Shown here piece by piece: positions 15,485 through 22,134 of a DNA stretch of 28,845 bases. The stretch comes from an uncultured Bacteroides sp. (lineage in GTDB: Bacteria; Bacteroidota; Bacteroidia; Bacteroidales; Bacteroidaceae): positions 1 through 28,845 of the forward strand of contig CAMTFK010000034.1 in the NCBI GenBank assembly GCA_947071285.1, in the 5' to 3' direction. Under the pieces are notes generated by a model. That model was not told where the DNA came from. It saw only the letters and a list, made by a program, of their open reading frames with translations, and ran no database searches. The position numbers and the translations under genes were made by a program. Each line of letters starts with the position of its first letter. Position 1 is the first letter of the stretch.

Positions 15485-15587
15485 CTTATGGCAACAGAAT
15501 GGCATTAAATCTGTAAACCTTGCAATTTAGGTAATTCAAGTTTATTGTTTCTATTGCTAATCTTTAATTTGTTAATAAATATTTCCT

Positions 15588-16646
15588 ATGGAAGAACTCT
15601 TTCGATTGATACGGGATGAAAACGACATAGACAAAGCCTTGGCTCTGATTCATTCCGGTTATGTGCCGGATCCATCTTATGGAGAAGAGTACCGTACAGG
15701 TATTTTGACTTATGCTGTTTACCGCCAGAGCCTGCCATTGGTGAAAGCCTTGGTGGAGAACGGTCTCGATGTGAACGGCCGGTCGCCGACCGGAGCAACT
15801 CCCTTGATGCAGGCGGTCAAAATCAATGTCATCAACATTGCAAAATACCTATTGGAAAAGGGGGCGGAGATAGATGCGCACGACGAGGAAGGTCGGACGG
15901 CTCTGATGGATGCCGCTTCATTCAAACATTCCGAAATGATGCGTTTCCTGGTCGAAAAAGGAGCAGACATTCATGCCAAATCCAACTGGGGTTACAGCGT
16001 TCTTTTCTATGCCGTGCTGAAAGGAAGCCTTGCCGATGTGTGCTACCTGATAGACAAAGGGGCGGATGCCAACGACAAGAACGATGGCGGCCGAACCATA
16101 CTGATGGATGCGGTGACGAGAAATGACCAGGCAATGGTGCGTTTCCTCATAGAACGGGGTGCCGATGTGAAGATACGGACAACCGGAAACAACTATTCCG
16201 TGCTGGAAGATGCCGCCCGTTATGCCAATGCGGAGATTGTGCAACTGCTGATAGAGCATGGTGCGGAGGTCAATAACGCAGATACGATGGGAATGACCCC
16301 GTTGTTGTATGCCGCCATATGTGACAATGCCGAGGCTGCCCGGGTGCTGATAGAAAACGGGGCCGATATGGAAGTCAGTGAACGATACAAAGGATTTACT
16401 CCTCTGCTGTATGCCTGCCATTTACTCAAGATGAAGATAGTGACTTTGCTGGTCGAGAAAGGGGCGGATGTAAATGCAAAAGACAAGAAAGGAAAGACTC
16501 CATTGGCGAATGCCTGCAAGAAAGGAGGACTTGAGATAGTGAAGTATTTGGTGGAACATGGGGCAAGTTTGCAGGTAGGCAAAAAGAGCATGGTGGATGT
16601 GGTAAGGGACAAGTCCATCAAACAATATCTTGCCGAATTGCCTTGA
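15588..16646 (+). CDS. Ankyrin-repeat protein
   Basis: The 352-residue protein is built of about nine ankyrin repeats from residue 36 to 335. They show the usual G-x-T/S-x-L..A...........V/LL-x-x-GA-x-x pattern (GATPLMQAV, GRTALMDAA, GYSVLFYAV, GRTILMDAV, NYSVLEDAA, GMTPLLYAA, GFTPLLYAC, GKTPLANAC). There is no signal peptide or transmembrane segment, so it acts in the cytoplasm. Ankyrin proteins bind other proteins; in Bacteroidetes some are immunity proteins against interbacterial toxins. Its place next to a dead integrase, and its higher GC content than the flanking chromosome, point to acquisition. The binding partner is unknown. Confidence 0.9.
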   Translation: MEELFRLIRDENDIDKALALIHSGYVPDPSYGEEYRTGILTYAVYRQSLPLVKALVENGLDVNGRSPTGATPLMQAVKINVINIAKYLLEKGAEIDAHDEEGRTALMDAASFKHSEMMRFLVEKGADIHAKSNWGYSVLFYAVLKGSLADVCYLIDKGADANDKNDGGRTILMDAVTRNDQAMVRFLIERGADVKIRTTGNNYSVLEDAARYANAEIVQLLIEHGAEVNNADTMGMTPLLYAAICDNAEAARVLIENGADMEVSERYKGFTPLLYACHLLKMKIVTLLVEKGADVNAKDKKGKTPLANACKKGGLEIVKYLVEHGASLQVGKKSMVDVVRDKSIKQYLAELP

Positions 16647-16699
16647 ATTACCGTAGATAGAACATATATTGAATTGGATGACTATAAATTACTACAATT

Positions 16700-18043
16700 A
16701 TGTCAATGCACGCAATAGAGAGTTTTGTGGAATATTCCGTGATAACAGTGGCGACCGCTTCGCCTGTTCCACATTTGGCACAAAGCATTTGTTATAGTCT
16801 TTATCATTTTCAAGACCAATTGGACTGTGGATACACGGTCTTGCGGGTTCGCGATGAACTGGAAAAGATTGGTTACCTTTCTCTGCTCTCGCCGGAGCAA
16901 CTGCCAGAACCGGAGCGTAGCGAGGCGATGGAGCTTGCCTTTGAGGGTGGTTTTCTGAAAGACGATACATATGTGGATTACAAATCTGGGAAATGCTGCG
17001 TCACTGCGGGAAGTGCATTGTGGAAAAAGTTGCTTGATATGGGCGTTGTTCCGGCATCGCCCGAAACGGAACTCCGTTTGCTCGGCCCTTTGGAACTGGC
17101 GGAACAGGTTGTCCCCTTGGCTTCCAAGGCACTTGCCGGAGGCGACAAACGGGCTGCTGACACGCTGGGACATTGGTATGCGTTCTTTCCGCTGCTTTGC
17201 GTAATGGAGGGATGTGATGGTGACAATGCCCCCGAGCCTGAAAGAATCCAAGCGTTGCTGCAATTGCTGGCTGTTCCAGAAGCGTTTGAAGTGGCAACGG
17301 CATACGGCAACGAATTGGATGTGGATTACGAAGAAGAGGAAATTCCTTTCCTCGCCGGGTGGGAGCAGCCGTACCGCAAGTGGCTGGACGAACAGAAAAG
17401 CGAAGAGAGCATATCGGAAAGCGAACAGGATTCATTCCACAGGAACGTAATGTACCAATATATCCATCGAAACGATTTTGAAGAAGCTGACCGCCATGCC
17501 TCCTTGATTACAGGGGAGAACAACCGTTTACTCAATCGTTGCGTGGTAGGTTACGCTTGCCACCTATGGCTGAGGACGCAGGAAGCCGGGCGCATTGCCC
17601 CACCGAACCTGCTGCCGCTTCTTGAGGTCAGGGAGGGGTTTGAACGTCTAAGTGGATTGCCCTTGCCAGAAAAAGAACTTGCCACTTGCCGCATTTATCT
17701 GTTGCAGGTACTTGCCCTGCTGGGCGACTATCCGGCTTACATCGAAATGCAGCAATCCTTGTTCACGGAAGCAGTCGGCAACTTAGAATACTTTCCGGAA
17801 GGGGAAACAAGGCTATTGCAGCAAATTCCGGTGTCTCTCAGCTACTACCAGATGCTGTATGGCAATCTCCCGGAGGATTACCCTTCCAAGAAGGAATTGA
17901 TGCGAAAGGGCTTCCGGGGCTTGATGGAGTTACCCGAAATAAAACGGGTATGTGAAGAGCTGCTGCCCGAAAAACCGCAAAAGGCAGAGACATTGCAAGA
18001 ATATATGGAGCAATGCGATGCATTGATGCAATATCTTGATTAA
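16700..18043 (+). CDS. Unknown 447-residue cytoplasmic protein
   Basis: I do not recognise this family. It has no signal peptide or membrane segment and seems largely alpha-helical. It has an acidic stretch near residues 203-214 (LDVDYEEEEIPF) and a C-terminal half with TPR/SEL-like helix pairs (FERLSGLPLPEKELATCRIY, then LLQVLALLGDYPAYIEMQQS). It follows the ankyrin gene by 53 bp on the same strand and shares its higher GC content, so both probably arrived and are expressed together. A broken secreted gene follows 8 bp later. By position it may be element cargo such as an immunity or regulatory protein; nothing in the sequence proves this. Confidence 0.8.
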   Translation: MSMHAIESFVEYSVITVATASPVPHLAQSICYSLYHFQDQLDCGYTVLRVRDELEKIGYLSLLSPEQLPEPERSEAMELAFEGGFLKDDTYVDYKSGKCCVTAGSALWKKLLDMGVVPASPETELRLLGPLELAEQVVPLASKALAGGDKRAADTLGHWYAFFPLLCVMEGCDGDNAPEPERIQALLQLLAVPEAFEVATAYGNELDVDYEEEEIPFLAGWEQPYRKWLDEQKSEESISESEQDSFHRNVMYQYIHRNDFEEADRHASLITGENNRLLNRCVVGYACHLWLRTQEAGRIAPPNLLPLLEVREGFERLSGLPLPEKELATCRIYLLQVLALLGDYPAYIEMQQSLFTEAVGNLEYFPEGETRLLQQIPVSLSYYQMLYGNLPEDYPSKKELMRKGFRGLMELPEIKRVCEELLPEKPQKAETLQEYMEQCDALMQYLD

Positions 18044-18051
18044 AGGAACGC

Positions 18052-18318
18052 ATGAGTATCATTATCAGAATATTCAAGATTATATTGTTGCTGCTGTTTG
18101 TGGCGACATACACTTATGGACAGACGAGAGATACAAAGAATTTCACCATCACCTCGCAACCGTGGTAAAGACTAATTTGCCCAAGCTGGACTGAAATTAA
18201 TAATCAAAGACTTGCATAATTCAAAAATAACCTGTACTTTGAACCCAAGATTAATGCAGACAAGGAGCAGACAGATAAAGACAAATACAAGTCTTTTGAA
18301 ATCGTAACCAAATCGTAA
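18052..18318 (+). pseudogene. Broken gene for a small secreted protein
   Basis: An ATG at 18052, 8 bp after the 447-residue gene and behind AAAGGAACG, starts a 38-codon frame with a clear signal peptide (MSIIIRIFKIILLLLFVATY, cleavage likely near TYGQ). It stops at a TAA (18166-18168). The same frame continues with a second TAA (18217-18219) and then a plausible coding end (FKNNLYFEPKINADKE to KSFEIVTKS) closing at 18316-18318. A one-base gain near 18167 would give WYKTNLPKLD instead. I read it as a decayed gene of about 90 codons. Its last codons overlap the right copy of the 19-bp repeat. Confidence 0.5.
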
Positions 18319-18322
18319 CCTA
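18304..18322 (+). repeat. 19-bp direct repeat, right copy
   Basis: Identical to 14858-14876. It again holds GTAACC twice at an 11-bp period, preceded by ATC so that ATCGTAACC itself repeats. It lies about 60 bp inside the candidate right attachment core. Confidence 0.65.
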
Positions 18323-18372
18323 AGATAGTTCATTGAAAATATAACGCTGATATTGAGCGGATTGCAAGGTAA

Positions 18373-18398
18373 GGTTCATTTGCCTGTCTCTCTGCTGA
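18373..18398 (+). other. Candidate right attachment site (attR)
   Basis: The segment aligns with the 3' part of tRNA-Ser(UGA) at 20 of 26 positions. It keeps GGTTC of the T arm, and 18383-18395 (CCTGTCTCTCTGC) differs from the tRNA core at one base. The strong terminator at 18424-18478 follows at the distance expected after a tRNA gene. Confidence 0.55.
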
Positions 18399-18423
18399 AT
18401 GCATTGAAAATCAATGGTTTATG

Positions 18424-18478
18424 AAGTCTATATCCTGTTTTTATACTTAATAGTGTAAAATTGGATATAGACTTTTTT
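18424..18478 (+). terminator. Strong terminator, possibly the displaced tRNA-Ser terminator
   Basis: AAGTCTATATCC (18424-18435) and GGATATAGACTT (18463-18474) form a perfect 12-bp stem followed by a T-run to 18478. It begins 29 bp after the candidate attR core. Confidence 0.85.
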
Positions 18479-18504
18479 AAGACCAATCTCATTCTCCTCA
18501 CCGT

Positions 18505-18591
18505 ACCCGGTCCGTGTCAAAGCCGTACCAAGACCGTATCAAGTCCAAGCGTAAGGGTACGGAGATGATACGGCTTTGATACGGTTCGGGT
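18505..18591. repeat. GC-rich inverted repeat with internal iterations
   Basis: The arms 18505-18527 and 18569-18591 are inverted copies at 20 of 23 positions, the inner 16 bp at 15 of 16 (CCGTGTCAAAGCCGTA against TACGGCTTTGATACGG). Between and within them CCGTA-C/T-CAAG-type units recur (18523-18532, 18534-18543). No coding frame fits. It lies just outside the element's right end and could be a leftover of a transfer origin, a protein-binding array or a mobile palindrome. The remaining bases of 18319-18701 show no gene. Confidence 0.7.
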
Positions 18592-18701
18592 GTAGGGAAG
18601 CAGGAAGAAAAGACCAATAATGGATTTGTTCGTTTTTATACCGATATAGATTAATTCCTCCAGTGGGTTATCATATTAATGTTTATCCGAATACCGCAGG
18701 C

Positions 18702-19199
18702 TTAATTGACTAATTCAAATGTTACATTAACATTTCCGATATTCTCAAAAGTCTCTACCCCTGAGTTTACTTTTCCGAGTTTTTGCATGCTGAAATGCTC
18801 TCCATTCTGGGTATATAATATTACGAAACTATGCCTCGGCGGATAATAAACAATTTCGCCCACCTCATAACTGCAAGTATTTACGTTATCCGTTGGCAGT
18901 GCTTCGGGAAAGCGATAGCACATTTCACGCCCGTACAAATCCAGCATAGGTAATGTGATGGGGAGCTTTTCTACAAAAGCTCGTGTTGTTGCATTATTTA
19001 ATAGAGTTGCAGAAAGTTCCTGATTCGCAATTTTTATTTTGATATTAAATACTGTCTTATCCATATCTTCATCCTCTTGGTTATTTTCATTTTCCTGTTC
19101 TTTAATGGGTGTCTTCTCTTGAAAGCTATTTTCTTCTCCACAAGCGGAGAGGGAAAAGAACAATAACATAAGCCATATAAGTGCAATGATTCGTTTCAT
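18702..19199 (-). CDS. Cyclophilin-like fold lipoprotein
   Basis: The 165-residue protein has a lipoprotein signal (FFSLSAC, Cys20), then a highly charged spacer (about 21-46, rich in Glu, Asn, Gln, Asp). A beta-barrel domain follows, resembling, from memory, the Cyclophil_like family: IKIKIANQELSATLLNNATT, FVEKLPITLPMLDLYGREM and the closing EVGEIVYYPPRHSFVILY. These domains lack proline-isomerase residues and their role is unknown. In Bacteroides they often sit near AraC regulators, aldo-keto reductases and acetyltransferases, like the remnants here. The next gene upstream is a broken acetyltransferase on the same strand. Confidence 0.78.
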   Translation of the reverse strand: MKRIIALIWLMLLFFSLSACGEENSFQEKTPIKEQENENNQEDEDMDKTVFNIKIKIANQELSATLLNNATTRAFVEKLPITLPMLDLYGREMCYRFPEALPTDNVNTCSYEVGEIVYYPPRHSFVILYTQNGEHFSMQKLGKVNSGVETFENIGNVNVTFELVN

Positions 19200-19211
19200 A
19201 TTTTTATTTGA

Positions 19212-19447
19212 TTAAAGTTTTCTGATTACCTTGCAGGGATTTCCTACGGCTACGCACCTTGCAGGAATACTACGCGTAACAACACTGCCTGCGCCAATCG
19301 TTGTTCCTTCCCGATTTCTACCCCGGGCAATATGACTGCGCCGCCGCCAATCCAAACATTTGAGGCTATTATGGTTTTTTCCCGCAAGGCAACCATTTCC
19401 TCGTCCCATGCATAATACTCTTTTTCGGGCAATAAATTCTTCTCCAT
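19212..19447 (-). pseudogene. Broken sugar O-acetyltransferase (left-handed beta-helix)
   Basis: Two overlapping frames join into one degraded gene. The first begins MEKNLLPEKEYYAWDEEMVA, like the start of maltose/galactoside acetyltransferases, and passes straight to SNVWIGGGAVILPGVEIG. About 100 internal residues, including the catalytic histidine region, are missing. One base is also lost in the CCC at 19310-19312, after which the other frame supplies EGTTIGAGSVVT and VAVGNPCKVIRKL, the usual family end. Intact enzymes are about 185-200 residues. With both an internal deletion and a frameshift it cannot be functional. Confidence 0.82.
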
Positions 19448-19704
19448 ATTCTTATTTCATTATTAGAATTTGTCTTTAATTTACATTTTGAAGCTATAAA
19501 TGATAATTTATCTCCCCATTTATTATTAGCCTATTACTAAATTATTTTTCTCCTATTGGGAAAAAATAGGGCTTATCCGGAGATTAAGGATACGCGGACG
19601 ACGTACGATGCAAAATTAGTGGGAACTTTAAAGCTGCTTTGTATCTATAACTCTGATTGTACTACCAATTTCACTGATGAAGTGAATATGTTCAAATAAA
19701 GCAT

Positions 19705-19712
19705 TAGCTTTG
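19705..19712 (+). promoter_or_regulatory. Possible -7 element for the AraC-family gene
   Basis: TAGCTTTG fits TAnnTTTG, 24 bp before the ATG at 19737; no good -33 is visible. The intergenic stretch 19448-19704 holds no intact gene, though 19540-19699 may be a coding relic. Confidence 0.4.
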
Positions 19713-19736
19713 TGGTGAAAGAAGATATATAATGTT

Positions 19737-20636
19737 ATGAGTGAACTGATTAAAGCAGATAGTATCTGTGCCTATAATGAATGGGCAGGGGTAGAAACCA
19801 GGCATCCGTTGGTTGGTTTTATAGACTTTTCCACTGTAAAGCCTTTGCGGCATGCTCGGAAATTCTATAGTTTTTATGCTGTATTTTTGAAAGATATAAG
19901 CTGTGGTGAATTACGTTATGGACGGCAATATTATGACTATCAGGACGGTACTTTGATTTTTGTAGCTCCCGGTCAGGTTTTCGGTGCGGATGATGACGGG
20001 GAGGTGTTCCAGCCTACAGGATATTTACTGATGTTTCACCCTGACTTGCTAAGAAATACACCTTTGGGAAAATTGATGAGAGAATATACCTTCTTTTCGT
20101 ATGAGACAAATGAAGCGTTACATTTAAGTAATGAAGAACGGCAAATCATTATGGACTGTTTTCATAAAATACAGTATGAATTACAGCACCCCGTTGACAA
20201 GCATAGTAAAATCCTGATAGTAGATAGCATTAAAATGTTTTTGGATTACTGCATACGTTTTTATGACCGGCAGTTTATCACTCGTGATAACGTAAACCAG
20301 GATATACTTGTGCGGTTTGAATATGTGTTGGAAGAGTATTTCTCAAAAGGAAAAGCGGAAAAAACAGGTTTACCGACTGTGCAATATTGTGCAGACGAGC
20401 TTCATCTATCCGCAAACTATCTGAGTGATTTATTGCGAAAAGAAATAGGAAATACTGCTTTGCATTATATTCATGATAAAGTCATAGATATGGCAAAGAC
20501 ACAAATTGTTGGAACCAATAAGACCATTAGTGAAATAGCTTACCAGTTAGGTTTCCAATATTCACAGCACTTCACACGCCTTTTCAAAAGAAAAGTTGGT
20601 TGTCCCCCCAATGAGTATCGTCTGCAAGTCAGATGA
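19737..20636 (+). CDS. AraC-family transcriptional regulator
   Basis: The 299-residue protein has an N-terminal cupin-like ligand domain (about 30-130, with GTLIFVAPGQVFGADDDGE) and a C-terminal pair of helix-turn-helix motifs (about 200-295). These are seen in ELHLSANYLSDLLRKEIGN and TISEIAYQLGFQYSQHFTRL followed by FKRKVGCPPNEYR, the AraC signature. Such regulators typically control adjacent metabolic genes. Here the neighbours are a lipoprotein and a broken acetyltransferase on the opposite strand, so its original target operon may be partly lost. The effector is unknown. It converges with the AlkZ-like gene, 6 bp away. Confidence 0.93.
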   Translation: MSELIKADSICAYNEWAGVETRHPLVGFIDFSTVKPLRHARKFYSFYAVFLKDISCGELRYGRQYYDYQDGTLIFVAPGQVFGADDDGEVFQPTGYLLMFHPDLLRNTPLGKLMREYTFFSYETNEALHLSNEERQIIMDCFHKIQYELQHPVDKHSKILIVDSIKMFLDYCIRFYDRQFITRDNVNQDILVRFEYVLEEYFSKGKAEKTGLPTVQYCADELHLSANYLSDLLRKEIGNTALHYIHDKVIDMAKTQIVGTNKTISEIAYQLGFQYSQHFTRLFKRKVGCPPNEYRLQVR

Positions 20637-20642
20637 AAATAT

Positions 20643-21704
20643 TTATAAGGTACATGCCGTAAATTGTATATATTCCCGTTTGGCTTGATTCAAAACTTCT
20701 TCGTCGACGCAAGCTTCGTGCCGGAAATATGAATGTTGCGGGTAACTCCCTTTTTTCTTTATAGTTCTATCCCAATTTCCAATGACTTGCCCGTCATGAA
20801 CAATTACGGGATAGAACAATCCATTATTCGTGAAAGCTTTGGAATAATATTCTTTGGGCAGAACATCTGTGCGGTCTTTGTATCCGATAAGATATTCATC
20901 ATACGGGGGAAGGAGGAACAGGCTTCCGGATGTTTTTCCACGGGTGCGGCAAGTGTTATGGATATACCAGGTTTGATCTTTCCACTGTTCTGAAGTCATT
21001 TCGGACTCTATCAGATAAATGGCTTGCCGGGCCTCTGTTATCGGGAGACCGGACCACCAGATGAAATCCTGCAAAGTGGCGGGGGCATGGCTGCGAAAAT
21101 AGCTTCTTGCCAAGCGTGCCAAAGCTTCATCCTTTGTAGGGTCGGGCATCGGCGGAACCCGTTCTTCCAGAAGTGCATAGGTGTGTAGCCTGCCTCTACA
21201 TTCCCCGCTACATAAAATGCCCTCTGTCTCTGCGCGTGCCATGAACCGGCTTATGTGGTAATTGGTAGCAGGAAGTCCTGAATGTTCGAATTGCTCGGTA
21301 ATCTCCTGCTTTGTCATACTTTTCTTCCCGCAAAGGATATTCTCCAGCAGGCGGTTACTTTTGGCGAAAGTATCTTCTGTTATTTCCAATTCATGTCCTT
21401 TGGCAAAGGAATCGTTGGCCGATTTAATACGTTGGGCGGATAGTTTCAGCATCCAGCGAATGTCTTCTGCCGCTACAAGATGCCATGTGGGGCGCATCAC
21501 ATGAATTCTTAGAATTTCTCCCTGATGCAGGGCTTTTTCTACCATCTGGAGAGAAGGTGACTTCAAGCGCATTCCTACAGCCCATCTGACCATCGTATAA
21601 TCTTGTGCCTGTATAGCTCCCATCCAGGATACTAAGTCTTTGGGTTGACGAAACTGCGGAGCCGATAATTGCTGGTTCAGTAGGCGGATGTTGGGGACTT
21701 TCAT
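20643..21704 (-). CDS. AlkZ/YcaQ-like winged-helix protein, candidate DNA glycosylase
   Basis: The 353-residue protein belongs to the HTH_42 (PF06224) family of tandem winged-helix proteins. This group includes Streptomyces AlkZ and E. coli YcaQ, which remove alkylated bases and unhook interstrand crosslinks. The catalytic loop motif Q-x-Q is present as Gln32-Ala-Gln34 (GAIQAQDY). The following RIHVMRPTWHLVAAEDIRWM and the later YFRSHAPATLQDFIWWSGLP match family landmarks. The Q-x-Q form is that of AlkZ, whereas YcaQ has Q-x-D. Family proteins without repair roles exist, so activity is unproven. Length is near the family norm of 360-410 residues. Confidence 0.85.
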   Translation of the reverse strand: MKVPNIRLLNQQLSAPQFRQPKDLVSWMGAIQAQDYTMVRWAVGMRLKSPSLQMVEKALHQGEILRIHVMRPTWHLVAAEDIRWMLKLSAQRIKSANDSFAKGHELEITEDTFAKSNRLLENILCGKKSMTKQEITEQFEHSGLPATNYHISRFMARAETEGILCSGECRGRLHTYALLEERVPPMPDPTKDEALARLARSYFRSHAPATLQDFIWWSGLPITEARQAIYLIESEMTSEQWKDQTWYIHNTCRTRGKTSGSLFLLPPYDEYLIGYKDRTDVLPKEYYSKAFTNNGLFYPVIVHDGQVIGNWDRTIKKKGSYPQHSYFRHEACVDEEVLNQAKREYIQFTACTL

Positions 21705-21734
21705 ATTGATAATATTGTTTTGGGGTTAATTTCA

Positions 21735-21742
21735 CAAAGATA
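21735..21742 (-). promoter_or_regulatory. -7 element for the AlkZ-like gene
   Basis: On the minus strand this is TATCTTTG, 30 bp before the start codon. The -33 position does not match well. Confidence 0.5.
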
Positions 21743-21856
21743 GAAAAAAGAAGGAACCTTGTATATATCTTGTGTGAAATCATAGAATATATTTATGAAT
21801 AGAAAGACCGTATCAGGTAGCAGAGCTGTAATCTTTAAATAAAGTTGGTTTGAAAT

Positions 21857-21887
21857 TTTGTTATTCCGAAAACTTCCTCTATCTTCG
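21857..21887 (+). promoter_or_regulatory. tRNA-Ser(GGA) promoter
   Basis: TTTG (21857-21860) is followed after 19 bp by TATCTTCG (21880-21887), one base off TAnnTTTG, 13 bp before the mature tRNA 5' end. Confidence 0.7.
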
Positions 21888-21899
21888 CGCTCCGAAAAA

Positions 21900-21987
21900 G
21901 GAGAGATGCTCGAGTGGTTGAAGAGGCACGCCTGGAAAGCGTGTATACCCCTAAAGGGTATCCGGGGTTCGAATCCCCGTCTCTCCG
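21900..21987 (+). tRNA. tRNA-Ser (anticodon GGA)
   Basis: The 88-nt type II tRNA has a perfect acceptor stem GGAGAGA/TCTCTCC, anticodon loop CTGGAAA (GGA), a long variable arm (ATACCCCTAAAGGGTAT) and a TTCGAAT T loop. Its 3' end (CCCGTCTCTCCGC) differs at one base from the candidate attachment core in tRNA-Ser(UGA), so it may be an alternative target for the same integrase type. Confidence 0.96.
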
Positions 21988-21998
21988 CAATAATAAGA

Positions 21999-22032
21999 AA
22001 GTCTCACAAATCATTGAATTTGTGAGACTTTT
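21999..22032 (+). terminator. Terminator after tRNA-Ser(GGA)
   Basis: AAGTCTCACAAAT (21999-22011) and ATTTGTGAGACTT (22018-22030) form a perfect 13-bp stem with a 6-nt loop and a short T-run. Confidence 0.9.
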
Positions 22033-22134
22033 ATGTTTTTTTGTCTTTCCGATACCTTTCTTTTCCAGTTACTTTTTGTTTATCTATATATAGATAATTA
22101 ATATTGTTTAATTTAGAAAAATCAATTGATGTTT

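Larger units (their letters stand above)
14718..18395 (+). mobile_element. Remnant of an NBU2-type integrated element in tRNA-Ser
   Basis: The segment begins at the 3' end of tRNA-Ser, carries a tyrosine integrase gene cut off after 139 codons, and ends at a 12/13-base copy of the tRNA 3' end (18383-18395). It includes two copies of a 19-bp candidate integrase arm site, an ankyrin-repeat gene, an unknown 447-residue gene and a broken secreted gene. A terminator typical of the region after a tRNA follows the right end. NBU2 is known to integrate in serine tRNA genes with an integrase of this type. No mobilisation or replication genes remain, so the unit cannot move by itself. Confidence 0.6.

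Noticed and set aside
15918..16621. Antisense frames opposite the ankyrin gene
   Set aside because: Their length and internal repetition come from the ankyrin repeat periodicity on the other strand.
14858..18322. Identical 19-bp repeats considered as a transposon target duplication
   Set aside because: They lie inside the proposed att cores, contain internal phased hexamers and are too long for a usual duplication; arm-type sites fit better.
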